A stretch of 22,593 nucleotides of DNA from Snodgrassella alvi_G (GTDB taxonomy: Bacteria > Pseudomonadota > Gammaproteobacteria > Burkholderiales > Neisseriaceae): the NCBI GenBank assembly GCA_946478525.1, contig CAMLCH010000038.1:1-22593 (forward strand). Direction: 5' to 3'. Below, in pieces: positions 7,795 to 16,157 of this stretch. The position numbers were made by a program, and so were the translations under genes. Each line of letters starts with the position of its first letter. Position 1 is the stretch's first letter. The notes under the pieces were generated by a model. It did no database searches, was not told the DNA's origin, and saw only the letters and a program-made list of their open reading frames with translations.

Positions 7795-8326
7795 ATAGAG
7801 AGCCATGTTCAGTGCTTAAATTTGCTACGAACAGCATTAAGATCTAATAAAAATGTTGATTCCGACCAGTTTGGGCACCATATTTAGGATAACAGCAGGA
7901 AACAGTTTACCTCTGGGATCTGTCGGTAATGATGAAATAGTGCTGCATCTGGCTAATTTTTAGGGTAAATAATCGCTTTTTATAATTCAGTTATTGTCAT
8001 TGTTTATATTTACTTCACACGACCAGTCTTGATGGTTTGATGAGGTAGGGTGAAAATTTTGCCTAATTATAGCAGTTTATTTATTTAAGCCAATTGAAAT
8101 AATAACGTTATAATGACATTTTAAGCAGGATATTTCGAAAACCATCAAAACGGAAGAATAAAGCTGGTTAAATAATCAATGCACACTTGAGTTTATCAGG
8201 TTTGCACTAATTATTCGCTTCATTGTGGCTACAAATACCGGATAATGGTATATTTTTCAATGATGTCGTAGTATATGGACTGAAATCTACTTGGCAGAAT
8301 TAGTTAAAATAAAAGGAATTATGGTC
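7795..8326. other. Spacer between fabF and gpsA
   Basis: About 530 bases with no firm gene. A 36-codon frame at 7853-7963 (ATG to TAG) has a stretch, LGTIFRIT, that faintly resembles the start of chorismate synthase; it is discussed as a finding. The rest is AT-rich. I do not see a convincing promoter for gpsA. Confidence 0.45.
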
Positions 8327-9304
8327 ATGAAGATCGGGGTTTTGGGTGCTGGTGCATGGGGAACGGCCTTAGGCATTCATTTTGCTTTACATGGACATCA
8401 GGTGTGGTTATGGTCACATAATGATGAACATATACAGCATTTGCAGCAGCAACGCAGCAATGCTCGTTATCTGCCCGAGTTTCTTTTGCCAGATAATCTT
8501 ATTCCGAGTAATGAATTCAGTGATGCCAATTTAATTATTATTGCTACTCCGGTGTCGGCACTGCGCCAAAGTGCGGTAAAACTGGTTGCTGCTGGTCTTG
8601 GTAATGTCCCTGTTATTGCTGCCTGTAAAGGTTTTGAGCAACAGTCTGGACTTTTGCCTCATCAGGTACTGGCTGAGGTTATGCCAAATAATAATAGTGT
8701 TGGTGTGTTATCTGGACCTAGCTTTGCGCAAGAACTGGCACAGCAATTGCCTTGTGCTGTCACTTTAGCTTCGGCTAATTTTGACTGGATTCAACAATTG
8801 GCTGTTCAGCTGAATAATAATGTTCTGCGTTTATATGCTAATGAAGATGTAATTGGGGCTGCCGTAGGTGGTGCAGTTAAAAATGTCATGGCAATAGCGA
8901 CAGGTATTGCTGACGGCTTGAATTATGGTATCAATGCTCGAGTGGCGTTGATGACTCGTGGAATGGCAGAGATTGGACGCCTTAATCAGGCCTTAGGCGG
9001 GCAACCTTCTACATTAATGGGATTATCTGGAATGGGCGATTTAATTCTTACCTGCACGGGGTCTTTATCACGTAATCGGCGAGTGGGCTTACTGCTGGCT
9101 GAAGGTAAATCCTTACCAGAAGCACTAACGACACTTGGACATGTCGCTGAGGGAGTTTATACTGTCGAAGAAGTGTGCCGTCAGGCTGCCAAATTAAAGG
9201 TGGATATGCCAATTGCTTCTGTTTTACAGCAATTGTTTCATGGCCAGATTAAAGTAGGGGTGATGGCTGAAATATTAATGGAACGGTCACCCAAGACAGA
9301 ATAG
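8327..9304 (+). CDS. gpsA: Glycerol-3-phosphate dehydrogenase [NAD(P)+]
   Basis: GpsA reduces dihydroxyacetone phosphate to sn-glycerol 3-phosphate, the backbone for phospholipids; it acts in the cytoplasm. The 325-residue protein shows the Rossmann motif GAGAWG (7-12), the ATP segment (73-75) before the second nucleotide contact, ACKGFE (99-104), LSGPSFA (128-134), the catalytic lysine in GGAVKN (Lys185), SGMGDL (234-239) and the substrate-binding SRNRR (248-252). Two ATGs compete: 8321 and 8327. The ribosome binding site AAGGA (8313-8317) is 9 bases from 8327 but only 3 from 8321, and MKIGVLGAG is the family start, so I chose 8327. An upstream in-frame TTG (8291) would add residues not typical of the family. 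Confidence 0.96.
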   Translation: MKIGVLGAGAWGTALGIHFALHGHQVWLWSHNDEHIQHLQQQRSNARYLPEFLLPDNLIPSNEFSDANLIIIATPVSALRQSAVKLVAAGLGNVPVIAACKGFEQQSGLLPHQVLAEVMPNNNSVGVLSGPSFAQELAQQLPCAVTLASANFDWIQQLAVQLNNNVLRLYANEDVIGAAVGGAVKNVMAIATGIADGLNYGINARVALMTRGMAEIGRLNQALGGQPSTLMGLSGMGDLILTCTGSLSRNRRVGLLLAEGKSLPEALTTLGHVAEGVYTVEEVCRQAAKLKVDMPIASVLQQLFHGQIKVGVMAEILMERSPKTE

Positions 9305-9388
9305 AAATTACTTACAAGGGCAATTTTCTAGATTCGAAGTTAATGGATCAATTAAATAGCGTGTTTTGAAAAACGAAAGCGGTCAGTA

Positions 9389-9715
9389 ATGGAAAAGCAA
9401 TTAGAACAACTGGAAGACTGCCTTAAACGCTTGGTCTTAAATTTTAATACTGTACTGACAGAAAAAGAAAAGCTGTCTAAACAGGTAATATTATTAAAAG
9501 ATCAGTTGCACAAGCAGGCCTCCACTGCTCAAATGGAGCGTGAAGAGTTAATTAAGCAAAATGAGCAAGAAAAATTTCATTTACAAGAAGTCATGCAGGC
9601 CAGAATTGATGAGCTAATTCAGGAAAATACAGGTTTTAAATCCGCACTGGAAAACTCCAAAGCTGATTTGCAGTGTTTATTAGAACGCTTACCGATATCT
9701 CAGGGAGAAAAGTAG
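9389..9715 (+). CDS. ZapB-like coiled-coil cell division protein
   Basis: A 108-residue, highly charged protein, almost all predicted coiled coil (about 1-97, with heptad-like Leu/Ile spacing and many Glu, Lys and Gln), without signal peptide or membrane segment. Directly upstream of zapA, this is where many proteobacteria carry a small ZapB/TIGR02449-type coiled-coil gene, so a role in organising the FtsZ ring with ZapA is likely. It is somewhat longer than E. coli ZapB (about 80). Its TAG stop overlaps the GTG start of zapA by one base, indicating translational coupling. The call rests mostly on context and coiled-coil character; sequence similarity alone would not prove it. Confidence 0.6.
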   Translation: MEKQLEQLEDCLKRLVLNFNTVLTEKEKLSKQVILLKDQLHKQASTAQMEREELIKQNEQEKFHLQEVMQARIDELIQENTGFKSALENSKADLQCLLERLPISQGEK

Positions 9716-10005
9716 TGGACGAAATTCAACAAGTCAGAGTGGAAATCCTTGGCCGTCCTTTTAATATTGGTACGCCAAAAAGCGAGCATGAAACGCTCAT
9801 GCAAGCTGTTAAGCTGTTGAATGAAAAAATTATTGCCATCCAAAGTTCAGGCAGAGTCATTGAAAATGATAAAATCGTAATTATGGCGGCATTGAATCTA
9901 GCACATGATCTGCTTAAATTTACTATGCTCGGAGATTTGGCAATTGGAGATTTTGAGCGTAAAATACAGGGTATGATTCAATTATGCGAAGACACTTTAG
10001 CATAA
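9715..10005 (+). CDS. zapA: Cell division protein ZapA
   Basis: ZapA binds and crosslinks FtsZ filaments at midcell. The 96-residue product has the family plan: an N-terminal beta region with VEILGRPFNIGTP, then a long helix with KLLNEKI and the conserved AALNLAHDLL segment (about 62-71), ending in a coiled-coil-like tail. The start is GTG at 9715, with AGGGAG (9702-9707) seven bases ahead and a one-base overlap with the upstream stop (TAGTG). The frame is open further upstream but would read through the coiled-coil gene. 6S RNA follows within about 20 bases, an ancient gene order shared with gammaproteobacteria. Confidence 0.9.
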   Translation: MDEIQQVRVEILGRPFNIGTPKSEHETLMQAVKLLNEKIIAIQSSGRVIENDKIVIMAALNLAHDLLKFTMLGDLAIGDFERKIQGMIQLCEDTLA

Positions 10006-10021
10006 TTTAAGTTATTAGTTT

Positions 10022-10205
10022 TCTTCCCCTGCGATGTTCGTAAGGGCATATATTCCTTTGAACCAATAATTCGCTTTTTTAGCTGTTGGGTAATGGTGGG
10101 TGTGAGCATTCCTCCTTTGGAATGAACCCGAAGCTATTCGATACGGCTAGCCTTGTCCCAGAGGTTCAAGCGGATGGAGCCCAATGCGGCATTTGTGGGG
10201 GAAAC
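10022..10205 (+). ncRNA. ssrS: 6S RNA (ssrS)
   Basis: 6S RNA mimics an open promoter and sequesters sigma-70 RNA polymerase in stationary phase. The stretch has the conserved 5' segment CTGCGATGTTCGTAAG (E. coli: CTGAGATGTTCGCAAG), the TTTGAACC / GGTTCAAGCGG partner segments, the GTGAGCATTCC region facing the central bubble, and a 3' GCGGCATTTGTGGGG. The ends pair: TTCCCC (10024-10029) with GGGGAA (10198-10203), and GATG with CATT just inside. Length (about 184) and position right after zapA both fit. Exact ends are estimates. A terminator follows 11 bases later. Confidence 0.92.
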
Positions 10206-10215
10206 CAGATAGAAG

Positions 10216-10244
10216 CCACCTGAATAATTCAGGTGGTTTTTTTT
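10216..10244 (+). terminator. Intrinsic terminator of zapA-6S RNA
   Basis: CCACCTGAA (10216-10224), TAA loop, TTCAGGTGG (10228-10236): a perfect 9-bp stem followed by eight T (10237-10244). A strong terminator downstream of the mature 6S RNA. Confidence 0.95.
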
Positions 10245-10720
10245 CTTTGCTTATAAGTATTGTTTTTAGCTGCTAGTCATGAAAGAAAACAGTAGTAGAT
10301 AGCTGTTAAAGCAGAGTAGTTGGCATATTATATCGATAATTTAATAGCATTCTGGCAGAAAATAGTTACGAAACTAAGCATAAAGAGTCCTAGTATTGTT
10401 TACTTTTATTCTGCCATTTAAAATAATAATGATATTGGCTAATGGGTTTTAAGTGGATAAGCCTTTAATATCAAATAAATAAATAATCCAGTCTGACATT
10501 AATAAAAACTAGAGGCTTTTACTTTAGTTTATTGCTGTTTTAACGCTTAAATAAGGTAAAATTAACTCGCTAATTAGCTAAATGGTATTGTGTGAATAGT
10601 TGCGGTTAATCGTGTTAGCTAAATTATTTCAAGTACTACATTAATCTAAGTGTGCTAATCTTGTCCTTCTTTTATCTATTTTAATACTGGCCGATCTGAG
10701 CAATAACGGCGTAAATCATT
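10245..10720. other. Spacer upstream of dnaE
   Basis: 476 bases, AT-rich, no gene seen on either strand. The dnaE promoter should be here; TTGTCC (10661-10666) and TAATAC (10682-10687) have only 15-base spacing, so this pair is doubtful. Confidence 0.4.
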
Positions 10721-13700
10721 ATGTCTGAAAAATTACAATACATTCCTCTGCGTCTGCATACCGAATTTTCTATTGAAGACGGCATTGTACGCATTAAAGA
10801 AGCAATCAAATATGCGCTGGATTTAGGCATACCTGCACTCGGTATCAGTGATCTGATGAATGTATTTGGGCTGGTAAAATTTTATAAAGCCTGCCGAAAT
10901 GCCGGAATCAAACCAATCATCGGTGCAGATGTACGACTGGAAAATCCAGAAAATCCGGATAAACCATTTCGACTGATGCTATTAGTTAAAAATCATACTG
11001 GTTATCTACGTTTGAATAATCTGTTGACTGATGCCTATGTAGGATCAGACAGAAATCCCATTCAGCCGGTTATATGCCAGCACTCACTGGCTGAGGGCGA
11101 TAATAGTGGTCTGATTTGTTTGTCCGGTGCTCAGTATGGTGAAATTGGTCAGGCATTACTGGCGCAGAAGGAGGAAGTAGCAGCTCAGGCATGTGTGAAG
11201 TATCAACAATGGTTTGGTGACCGCTTTTATCTGGAAATTCAGCGTTTACCGGAACGACCTGAATGGGAGACCGTAGTGGCAGGCAGTGTGGCTTTGGCAA
11301 GCCAATTTCACTTACCGGTCGTGGCGACACATCCAACCCAGTTTATGAAATCCGATGACTTTCAGGCACATGAAGCCAGAGTATGTATTGCCAGTGGCTA
11401 TGTTTTGGGCGATAAGCGTCGTCCACATGACTTTGTTTCCAGTCAGTATTTTGCTACGCCTGAAGAAATGATCAGTCGTTTTGCCGATATTCCACAAGCA
11501 TTGCAAAATACGGTAGCGATTGCACAGCGTTGTAATCTGACCCTGACATTAGGTGAACATTATCTGCCTTTATTTCCGACGCCAGATGGTATGACATTGG
11601 ATGATTTACTCACACATTTGAGTAATGAGGGTTTGCGCGAGCGCATGGCTGTTCTCTATCCTGATGAAGCGCAGCGAGCAGATAAAATGCCTGAGTATCA
11701 GCAACGGCTGGATTATGAACTGAGTATTATTATTCAGATGCAATTTCCTGGATATTTTTTGATCGTGCAGGACTTTATTAACTGGGCAAAACAAAATGGC
11801 TGTCCGGTTGGTCCGGGGCGTGGTTCTGGTGCAGGCTCTCTGGTTGCTTATTCGTTAAAAATTACTGATTTGGATCCGTTACGCTATAACCTGCTATTTG
11901 AGCGCTTTTTAAATCCTGAGCGCGTGTCTATGCCAGACTTCGATATTGATTTTTGTCAGGAAAACCGTTGGCGCGTTATTCAGTATGTACGACATAAATA
12001 TGGTGTGCCTGCTGTCAGCCAGATAGTTACTTTTGGTACGATGTCTTCGAAATCAGTGGTGCGTGATGTTGGCAGAGTCTTGGATTTGCCTTTTGGATTA
12101 TGTGACCGCCTGTCTAAACTCATACCGGTAGAGGCCAATAAACCTTTGAGCCTGACTAAGGCCATGCAGGCAGAACCACAAATCAATCAACTTTTACACG
12201 AGGAAGAAGCAGAAGAATTAATGACTCTGGCTCTGAAATTGGAAGATCTAACCCGCGGACTGGGCATGCATGCCGGAGGTGTGCTGATGGCACCGGGTAA
12301 AATTGCTGATTTTTGTCCGATCTATCAAGCCAGTGGTGAGGATGCTTCACCTGTATCCATGTTGGATAAAGATGATGTGGAGCAAATAGGTCTGGTTAAG
12401 TTCGACTTTTTGGGACTGCGAAATCTGACCATCATTGAAATGGCGCAGGATTTTATTCTTAAAACCACCGGTGAAAAGATTGATGTCAATCATATTCCTT
12501 TAGACGATGAGGCAACTTATGCCAGTATTTTCGCCAAAGGCAATACCACGGCAGTTTTCCAGTTTGAGTCGGTAGGTATGAAAAAAATGTTGGTAACAGC
12601 CAAACCAACTAAATTTGAAGAAATTATTGCCTTTGTGGCTTTATACCGACCGGGACCAATGGATTTGATACCAGATTTTATCCGACGTATGCATGGAGAA
12701 GAAAAGGTTGAATATCTGCATCCATTTCTGGAGCCTGTGCTTGATTCGACATACGGTATCATGGTTTATCAGGAACAGGTGATGCAGGCCGCGCAGGTGT
12801 GTGGCGGTTATACACTTGGTGGTGCTGATTTATTAAGACGGGCCATGGGAAAGAAAAAGGTTGAAGAAATGGTTAAGCATCGAGCCATTTTTGAAGCCGG
12901 AGCGGCCGAAAAAGGGATAGATAAGAATACGGCTAACGAAATTTTCAATTATATGGAAAAATTTGCTGGCTATGGTTTTAATAAGTCTCATGCGGCGGCC
13001 TATGCGCTGGTTTCCTATCAGACAGCATGGCTGAAATGCCATTATCTGGCTGAGTATCTGGCTGCAACTATGTCCAGTGAATTGACCAATACAGATCAGC
13101 TGAAAATATTTGTCGATGACGGTGTAGATAATGGTATAACTTTTTTACCGCCGAGTGTAAATCATTCTGAATATCGTTTTACTCCTGATAATCAAAAACA
13201 GATTCGCTACGGGTTAGGTGCCATAAAGGGCACAGGTGAAGGTGCTGTCGAAGCAATAGTGCAAGCACGTAAACAAGGCGGAGCTTTTACCGATTTATTT
13301 GACTTTTGTCAGCGTGTGGATCGACAGCATCTTAATCGTCGTACTATGGAAGCTTTAGTGCGTGCTGGTGCTTTTGATGAACTGAATGATAATCGTGCCC
13401 AGCTACTGGCTAATATTGGTCTGGCAATCGAAAATGCTGAACAGCAGGCTGTTAATGCTAATCAGGGTGGTTTGTTTGATATGATTGAAGATGCGATTGA
13501 ACCTTTGCAGATGACCAAAGTTAAACCCTGGGGTCTGGCAGAAAAACTGGCGGAAGAAAAACAAGCCATTGGTTTCTATTTTTCCGGCCATCCCTTTGAA
13601 CCTTATGCAGATAAGGTGTGTAAGCTGGTAAGTTGTAAACTGGCTGCACTTAAGCCATCTAATAACAAACAGAAACTGGCTGGTTTTGTTACATCAGTAC

Positions 13701-14170
13701 GATACATTATGGGCAAGCGTGGCAAGTTTGCTGTGGTGTTGCTGGAGGATGGGACCGCCAAACAGGAAGTTGTGGTAGCAGGTCAGGCTTTAGAAGACTA
13801 CGGGCATCATCTTAAAGCTGATCAGATATTAATTATGGAATGTAAGGTTGCTGTAGATGAATATAATGGTGGCGATGGATTGCGCATCACTGCTGATAAC
13901 GCATTCTCATTAGCAGAAGCCTATGCACGTTCAGCACGAAGTCTACAACTATCTGTTAATAGCGATTCATCGATAGAGCAGTTGGCGATTTTATTACAGC
14001 CTTATTGCGAGGGTAAAAGCGGGCATGTACTGCTTAAGTTTTGTTGTCAAAATGAACAAGCTTATGGTGAATTAAGAACCCCAGCAAGCTGGCTAATTAA
14101 TCTGGAAGCCCAATTATTGGAAAAACTGCATGAATTATTAGGTGAAGAGGCAGTAGAAGTTCATTTTTAA
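10721..14170 (+). CDS. dnaE: DNA polymerase III alpha subunit
   Basis: DnaE is the replicative polymerase of the Pol III holoenzyme. The 1149-residue product is full length. In order: PHP domain (about 8-280, beginning RLHTEFS), the C-family polymerase core with GPGRGSGAGS (364-373), catalytic aspartates Asp406 and Asp408 in MPDFDIDF, and Asp562 in KFDFLGLRNL; GLGMHAGGV (513-521); the fingers region YRPGPMDLIP; then the helix-hairpin-helix part with GYGFNKSHAAAYA, and a C-terminal OB fold near 985-1030 (GFVTSVRYIMGKRGKFAVVLLED), followed by the tau-binding tail. This is DnaE1-type, with no intein or frameshift. The PHP metal site appears degenerate, as in E. coli (HTE where active PHP enzymes have two His). 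The start has only a weak ribosome binding site. It seems monocistronic. Confidence 0.98.
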   Translation: MSEKLQYIPLRLHTEFSIEDGIVRIKEAIKYALDLGIPALGISDLMNVFGLVKFYKACRNAGIKPIIGADVRLENPENPDKPFRLMLLVKNHTGYLRLNNLLTDAYVGSDRNPIQPVICQHSLAEGDNSGLICLSGAQYGEIGQALLAQKEEVAAQACVKYQQWFGDRFYLEIQRLPERPEWETVVAGSVALASQFHLPVVATHPTQFMKSDDFQAHEARVCIASGYVLGDKRRPHDFVSSQYFATPEEMISRFADIPQALQNTVAIAQRCNLTLTLGEHYLPLFPTPDGMTLDDLLTHLSNEGLRERMAVLYPDEAQRADKMPEYQQRLDYELSIIIQMQFPGYFLIVQDFINWAKQNGCPVGPGRGSGAGSLVAYSLKITDLDPLRYNLLFERFLNPERVSMPDFDIDFCQENRWRVIQYVRHKYGVPAVSQIVTFGTMSSKSVVRDVGRVLDLPFGLCDRLSKLIPVEANKPLSLTKAMQAEPQINQLLHEEEAEELMTLALKLEDLTRGLGMHAGGVLMAPGKIADFCPIYQASGEDASPVSMLDKDDVEQIGLVKFDFLGLRNLTIIEMAQDFILKTTGEKIDVNHIPLDDEATYASIFAKGNTTAVFQFESVGMKKMLVTAKPTKFEEIIAFVALYRPGPMDLIPDFIRRMHGEEKVEYLHPFLEPVLDSTYGIMVYQEQVMQAAQVCGGYTLGGADLLRRAMGKKKVEEMVKHRAIFEAGAAEKGIDKNTANEIFNYMEKFAGYGFNKSHAAAYALVSYQTAWLKCHYLAEYLAATMSSELTNTDQLKIFVDDGVDNGITFLPPSVNHSEYRFTPDNQKQIRYGLGAIKGTGEGAVEAIVQARKQGGAFTDLFDFCQRVDRQHLNRRTMEALVRAGAFDELNDNRAQLLANIGLAIENAEQQAVNANQGGLFDMIEDAIEPLQMTKVKPWGLAEKLAEEKQAIGFYFSGHPFEPYADKVCKLVSCKLAALKPSNNKQKLAGFVTSVRYIMGKRGKFAVVLLEDGTAKQEVVVAGQALEDYGHHLKADQILIMECKVAVDEYNGGDGLRITADNAFSLAEAYARSARSLQLSVNSDSSIEQLAILLQPYCEGKSGHVLLKFCCQNEQAYGELRTPASWLINLEAQLLEKLHELLGEEAVEVHF

Positions 14171-14731
14171 AATTACTGACTTTTAATATCAATGTTTTTT
14201 TGGGTCAGTGTAAGCTTATCAATTAATTAATAATCTATAATCGGGAGATAAAATTGCGTCTTGGTTATTTTTGGATAAAAGATAAATCGCATGATCAGAA
14301 ATAAAAAATATATAAAAAATAATCTTATACTGATGCAGATAAACAGGGGCTTACTGAAGTAAAGAGCGAATAAGTACTACCGGTAATGATATCGACTTAA
14401 CATCGATTACGTCAGTTAGCCAAAAATAAGCTGTAAATTTATTATATAGTACTGGCGTTTATCATTTTGGTATGAATACTGGATTTGCATTTCCTAATGC
14501 AGGTATAGATCAGGTAAAGGTGCATGATGTATACGTATATAGGCACTCAGATAAATGCATTTTTCTGTTACAGTAATAGATAAAAATGGCTGTATACAAG
14601 CGAATAACAGTATAAACACTTAATCAGCAGAAAAGTAAGTTTATGAGCAGGTTGAATCAACTTAAATCAGATCAGGAAAAACCATCTATGTAATTAAATA
14701 ATGAATATTGCCTGATCTGACAAGAAATAAA
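14171..14731. other. Spacer between the convergent genes dnaE and L,D-transpeptidase
   Basis: 561 bases without a supported gene. An inverted repeat ACTGAC (14175-14180) / GTCAGT (14204-14209) follows the dnaE stop, but the T-run is in its loop, so it is not a classical terminator. The 10-bp palindrome TATACGTATA occurs near 14530. No coding similarity recognised. Confidence 0.45.
14667..14720. repeat. 10-bp inverted repeat beyond the L,D-transpeptidase stop
   Basis: TCAGATCAGG (14667-14676) and CCTGATCTGA (14711-14720) are perfect inverted copies separated by 34 bases. They lie just past the 3' end of the minus-strand gene. Read on the minus strand, the second arm is followed by TTTAAG, so a weak terminator is possible, but the loop is long for that role. 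Confidence 0.5.
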
Positions 14732-15700
14732 CTACATTAAATTATCAAATCCCTGACTGCTGTCAGTTCGTTTTACTTTTGCTTTCGGCACTATAGGTCG
14801 AATTGGCGTTATGTTCCGCTCAGATTTGCTATCTGTATCTTCATTTACTTCAACTGTGTTACTTTCTGGAGTAACGGTGTCATTATTATTCGCAGCTTTT
14901 TGTTTCAAATGCACGATATCACCAATGCCATTTGTCCATTGTAAAGAACTTAGTGTTCCTTTAATTTTGGTTTTCCCCGCCGCACAGCTGATACAGGTTA
15001 AGACTCCATTAGGTTTCCCTAATAAAGCATTAAGACGGTTCTGATTAATATTTAGATGATGAGCCTGTGCCCATGATTTGATACTATTATTCAGACCAGT
15101 TTTATTTAGAGAACGTTTATTGTAAGGATCATGATATATTGCTACCCATATATCATGATCAGCATCAACGTTTACCGATGCTTGCTGATAAATCACTGCT
15201 GCATCAGATCCACTTTTTACAGCAGCAGCAAAATCCAGGGCATTTTTACTGTGTAAGCGAACACAGCCATGGCTGCGAACACCAGGCACACTGCTAGGTG
15301 CATTAGTGCCATGAATACCTAATCCGAGTTTAGGTTCACCCAGACGTACAAACACCGGTCCTAAGGGATTTTTTGGTCCAGGTGGCACAGATTTAGTGAC
15401 CGCTTTACCTCTGGCTGCCATTTCCCTCTGAATACTTACCGGTACACTCCAAGTAGGATGTGAGATTTTAGCGCCAATTTTGAATTGACCTATAGGTGTC
15501 TGAGTGCGAATTTTACCAACAGCTATAGGATAGGTTTTAATCAGTTTTCCGTCCTGAAACAAAAACAGTCGTAATTGTGGGATATTTAAAATCACTTGCT
15601 GGCCCTGTTCTGGTACCGAAAAATCAGGGACAGCAACAGAAGCCAAAGCTCCTGAAGAAATAGCAAGCGCAGTTAGTGCGCAAAGAGTACGTTTAATCAT
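14732..15700 (-). CDS. Periplasmic L,D-transpeptidase (YkuD domain, ErfK/YbiS-like)
   Basis: This family makes 3-3 crosslinks in peptidoglycan or attaches proteins to it, in the periplasm. The 322-residue product starts with a signal peptide (1-20, cleavage after ALA). The YkuD domain spans about 35-173 and has the complete active site: His130 in IHGTNAP and the SHGCVRLH signature with His144, Cys146 and Arg148. The C-terminal part (175-322) is not catalytic: it contains a CISC pair (Cys236, Cys239) and a low-complexity Asn/Thr/Glu-rich tail ending in a basic stretch. I placed the start at ATG 15700 because the signal peptide begins there; ATG 15709 is also possible and has GGATTA close by. 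Whether it acts as crosslinker or anchoring enzyme cannot be told from sequence. Confidence 0.9.
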   Translation of the reverse strand: MIKRTLCALTALAISSGALASVAVPDFSVPEQGQQVILNIPQLRLFLFQDGKLIKTYPIAVGKIRTQTPIGQFKIGAKISHPTWSVPVSIQREMAARGKAVTKSVPPGPKNPLGPVFVRLGEPKLGLGIHGTNAPSSVPGVRSHGCVRLHSKNALDFAAAVKSGSDAAVIYQQASVNVDADHDIWVAIYHDPYNKRSLNKTGLNNSIKSWAQAHHLNINQNRLNALLGKPNGVLTCISCAAGKTKIKGTLSSLQWTNGIGDIVHLKQKAANNNDTVTPESNTVEVNEDTDSKSERNITPIRPIVPKAKVKRTDSSQGFDNLM

Positions 15701-15879
15701 TATGAACATTAATCCATTATCGCTATAAATATTGGGCATAATCATAACTTAAATTATTCGTAAATGTGAGAAAATATAAAGATTATGATTAAAAAAAGTT
15801 AAATTTTTGTATTTTTATGACGCATTGCAAAGTATTTTATATATCTATTTAGTAATATTTAATTATATATTTCAAATAT

Positions 15880-16098
15880 TTTGTTCTATTACTAAGATTC
15901 CTATTCTTGATAGCATTAGTAAATATATCAAGTTTAATAGGTGCAGCTAGGCAAGGTGAAAGAATGACAATAATAATCAATCTACATAATGCCAATGTTA
16001 AGAATGAATTTGTCATCACTATTTTGCTGTATGCTGGCTTTGACAAGTTTTTCCAGGCTCAGAGAAAATATGCTCAATTAAGTGTCAGTCTAAACTAA
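15880..16098 (+). pseudogene. Remnant of a carboxymuconolactone decarboxylase (CMD)-family gene
   Basis: The frame ending at TAA (16096-16098) reads LIALVNISSLIGAARQGE, then HNANVKNEFVITILLYAGF, then QAQRKYAQ. This follows the pattern of the C-terminal half of CMD/AhpD-like proteins, in which Leu-rich helix I and an R/Q-E turn lead to a His-x-x-x-Ala-x-x-x-Gly stretch, then an E-x-x-E-x-x-x-x-x-x-YAGF helix and an A-x-x-A helix. The N-terminal half is missing (stop TAA at 15853 in the same frame), no proper start is present and family glycines are lost. I therefore call it a decayed gene. CMD proteins are decarboxylases or peroxidase partners; no function is expected of this fragment. Recognition is by eye. 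Confidence 0.5.
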
Positions 16099-16157
16099 GA
16101 TGACTAAAAAATTATTTCTTCCTAAATTTTATGCTTTTTGTTATTGAGGTATTTTGA

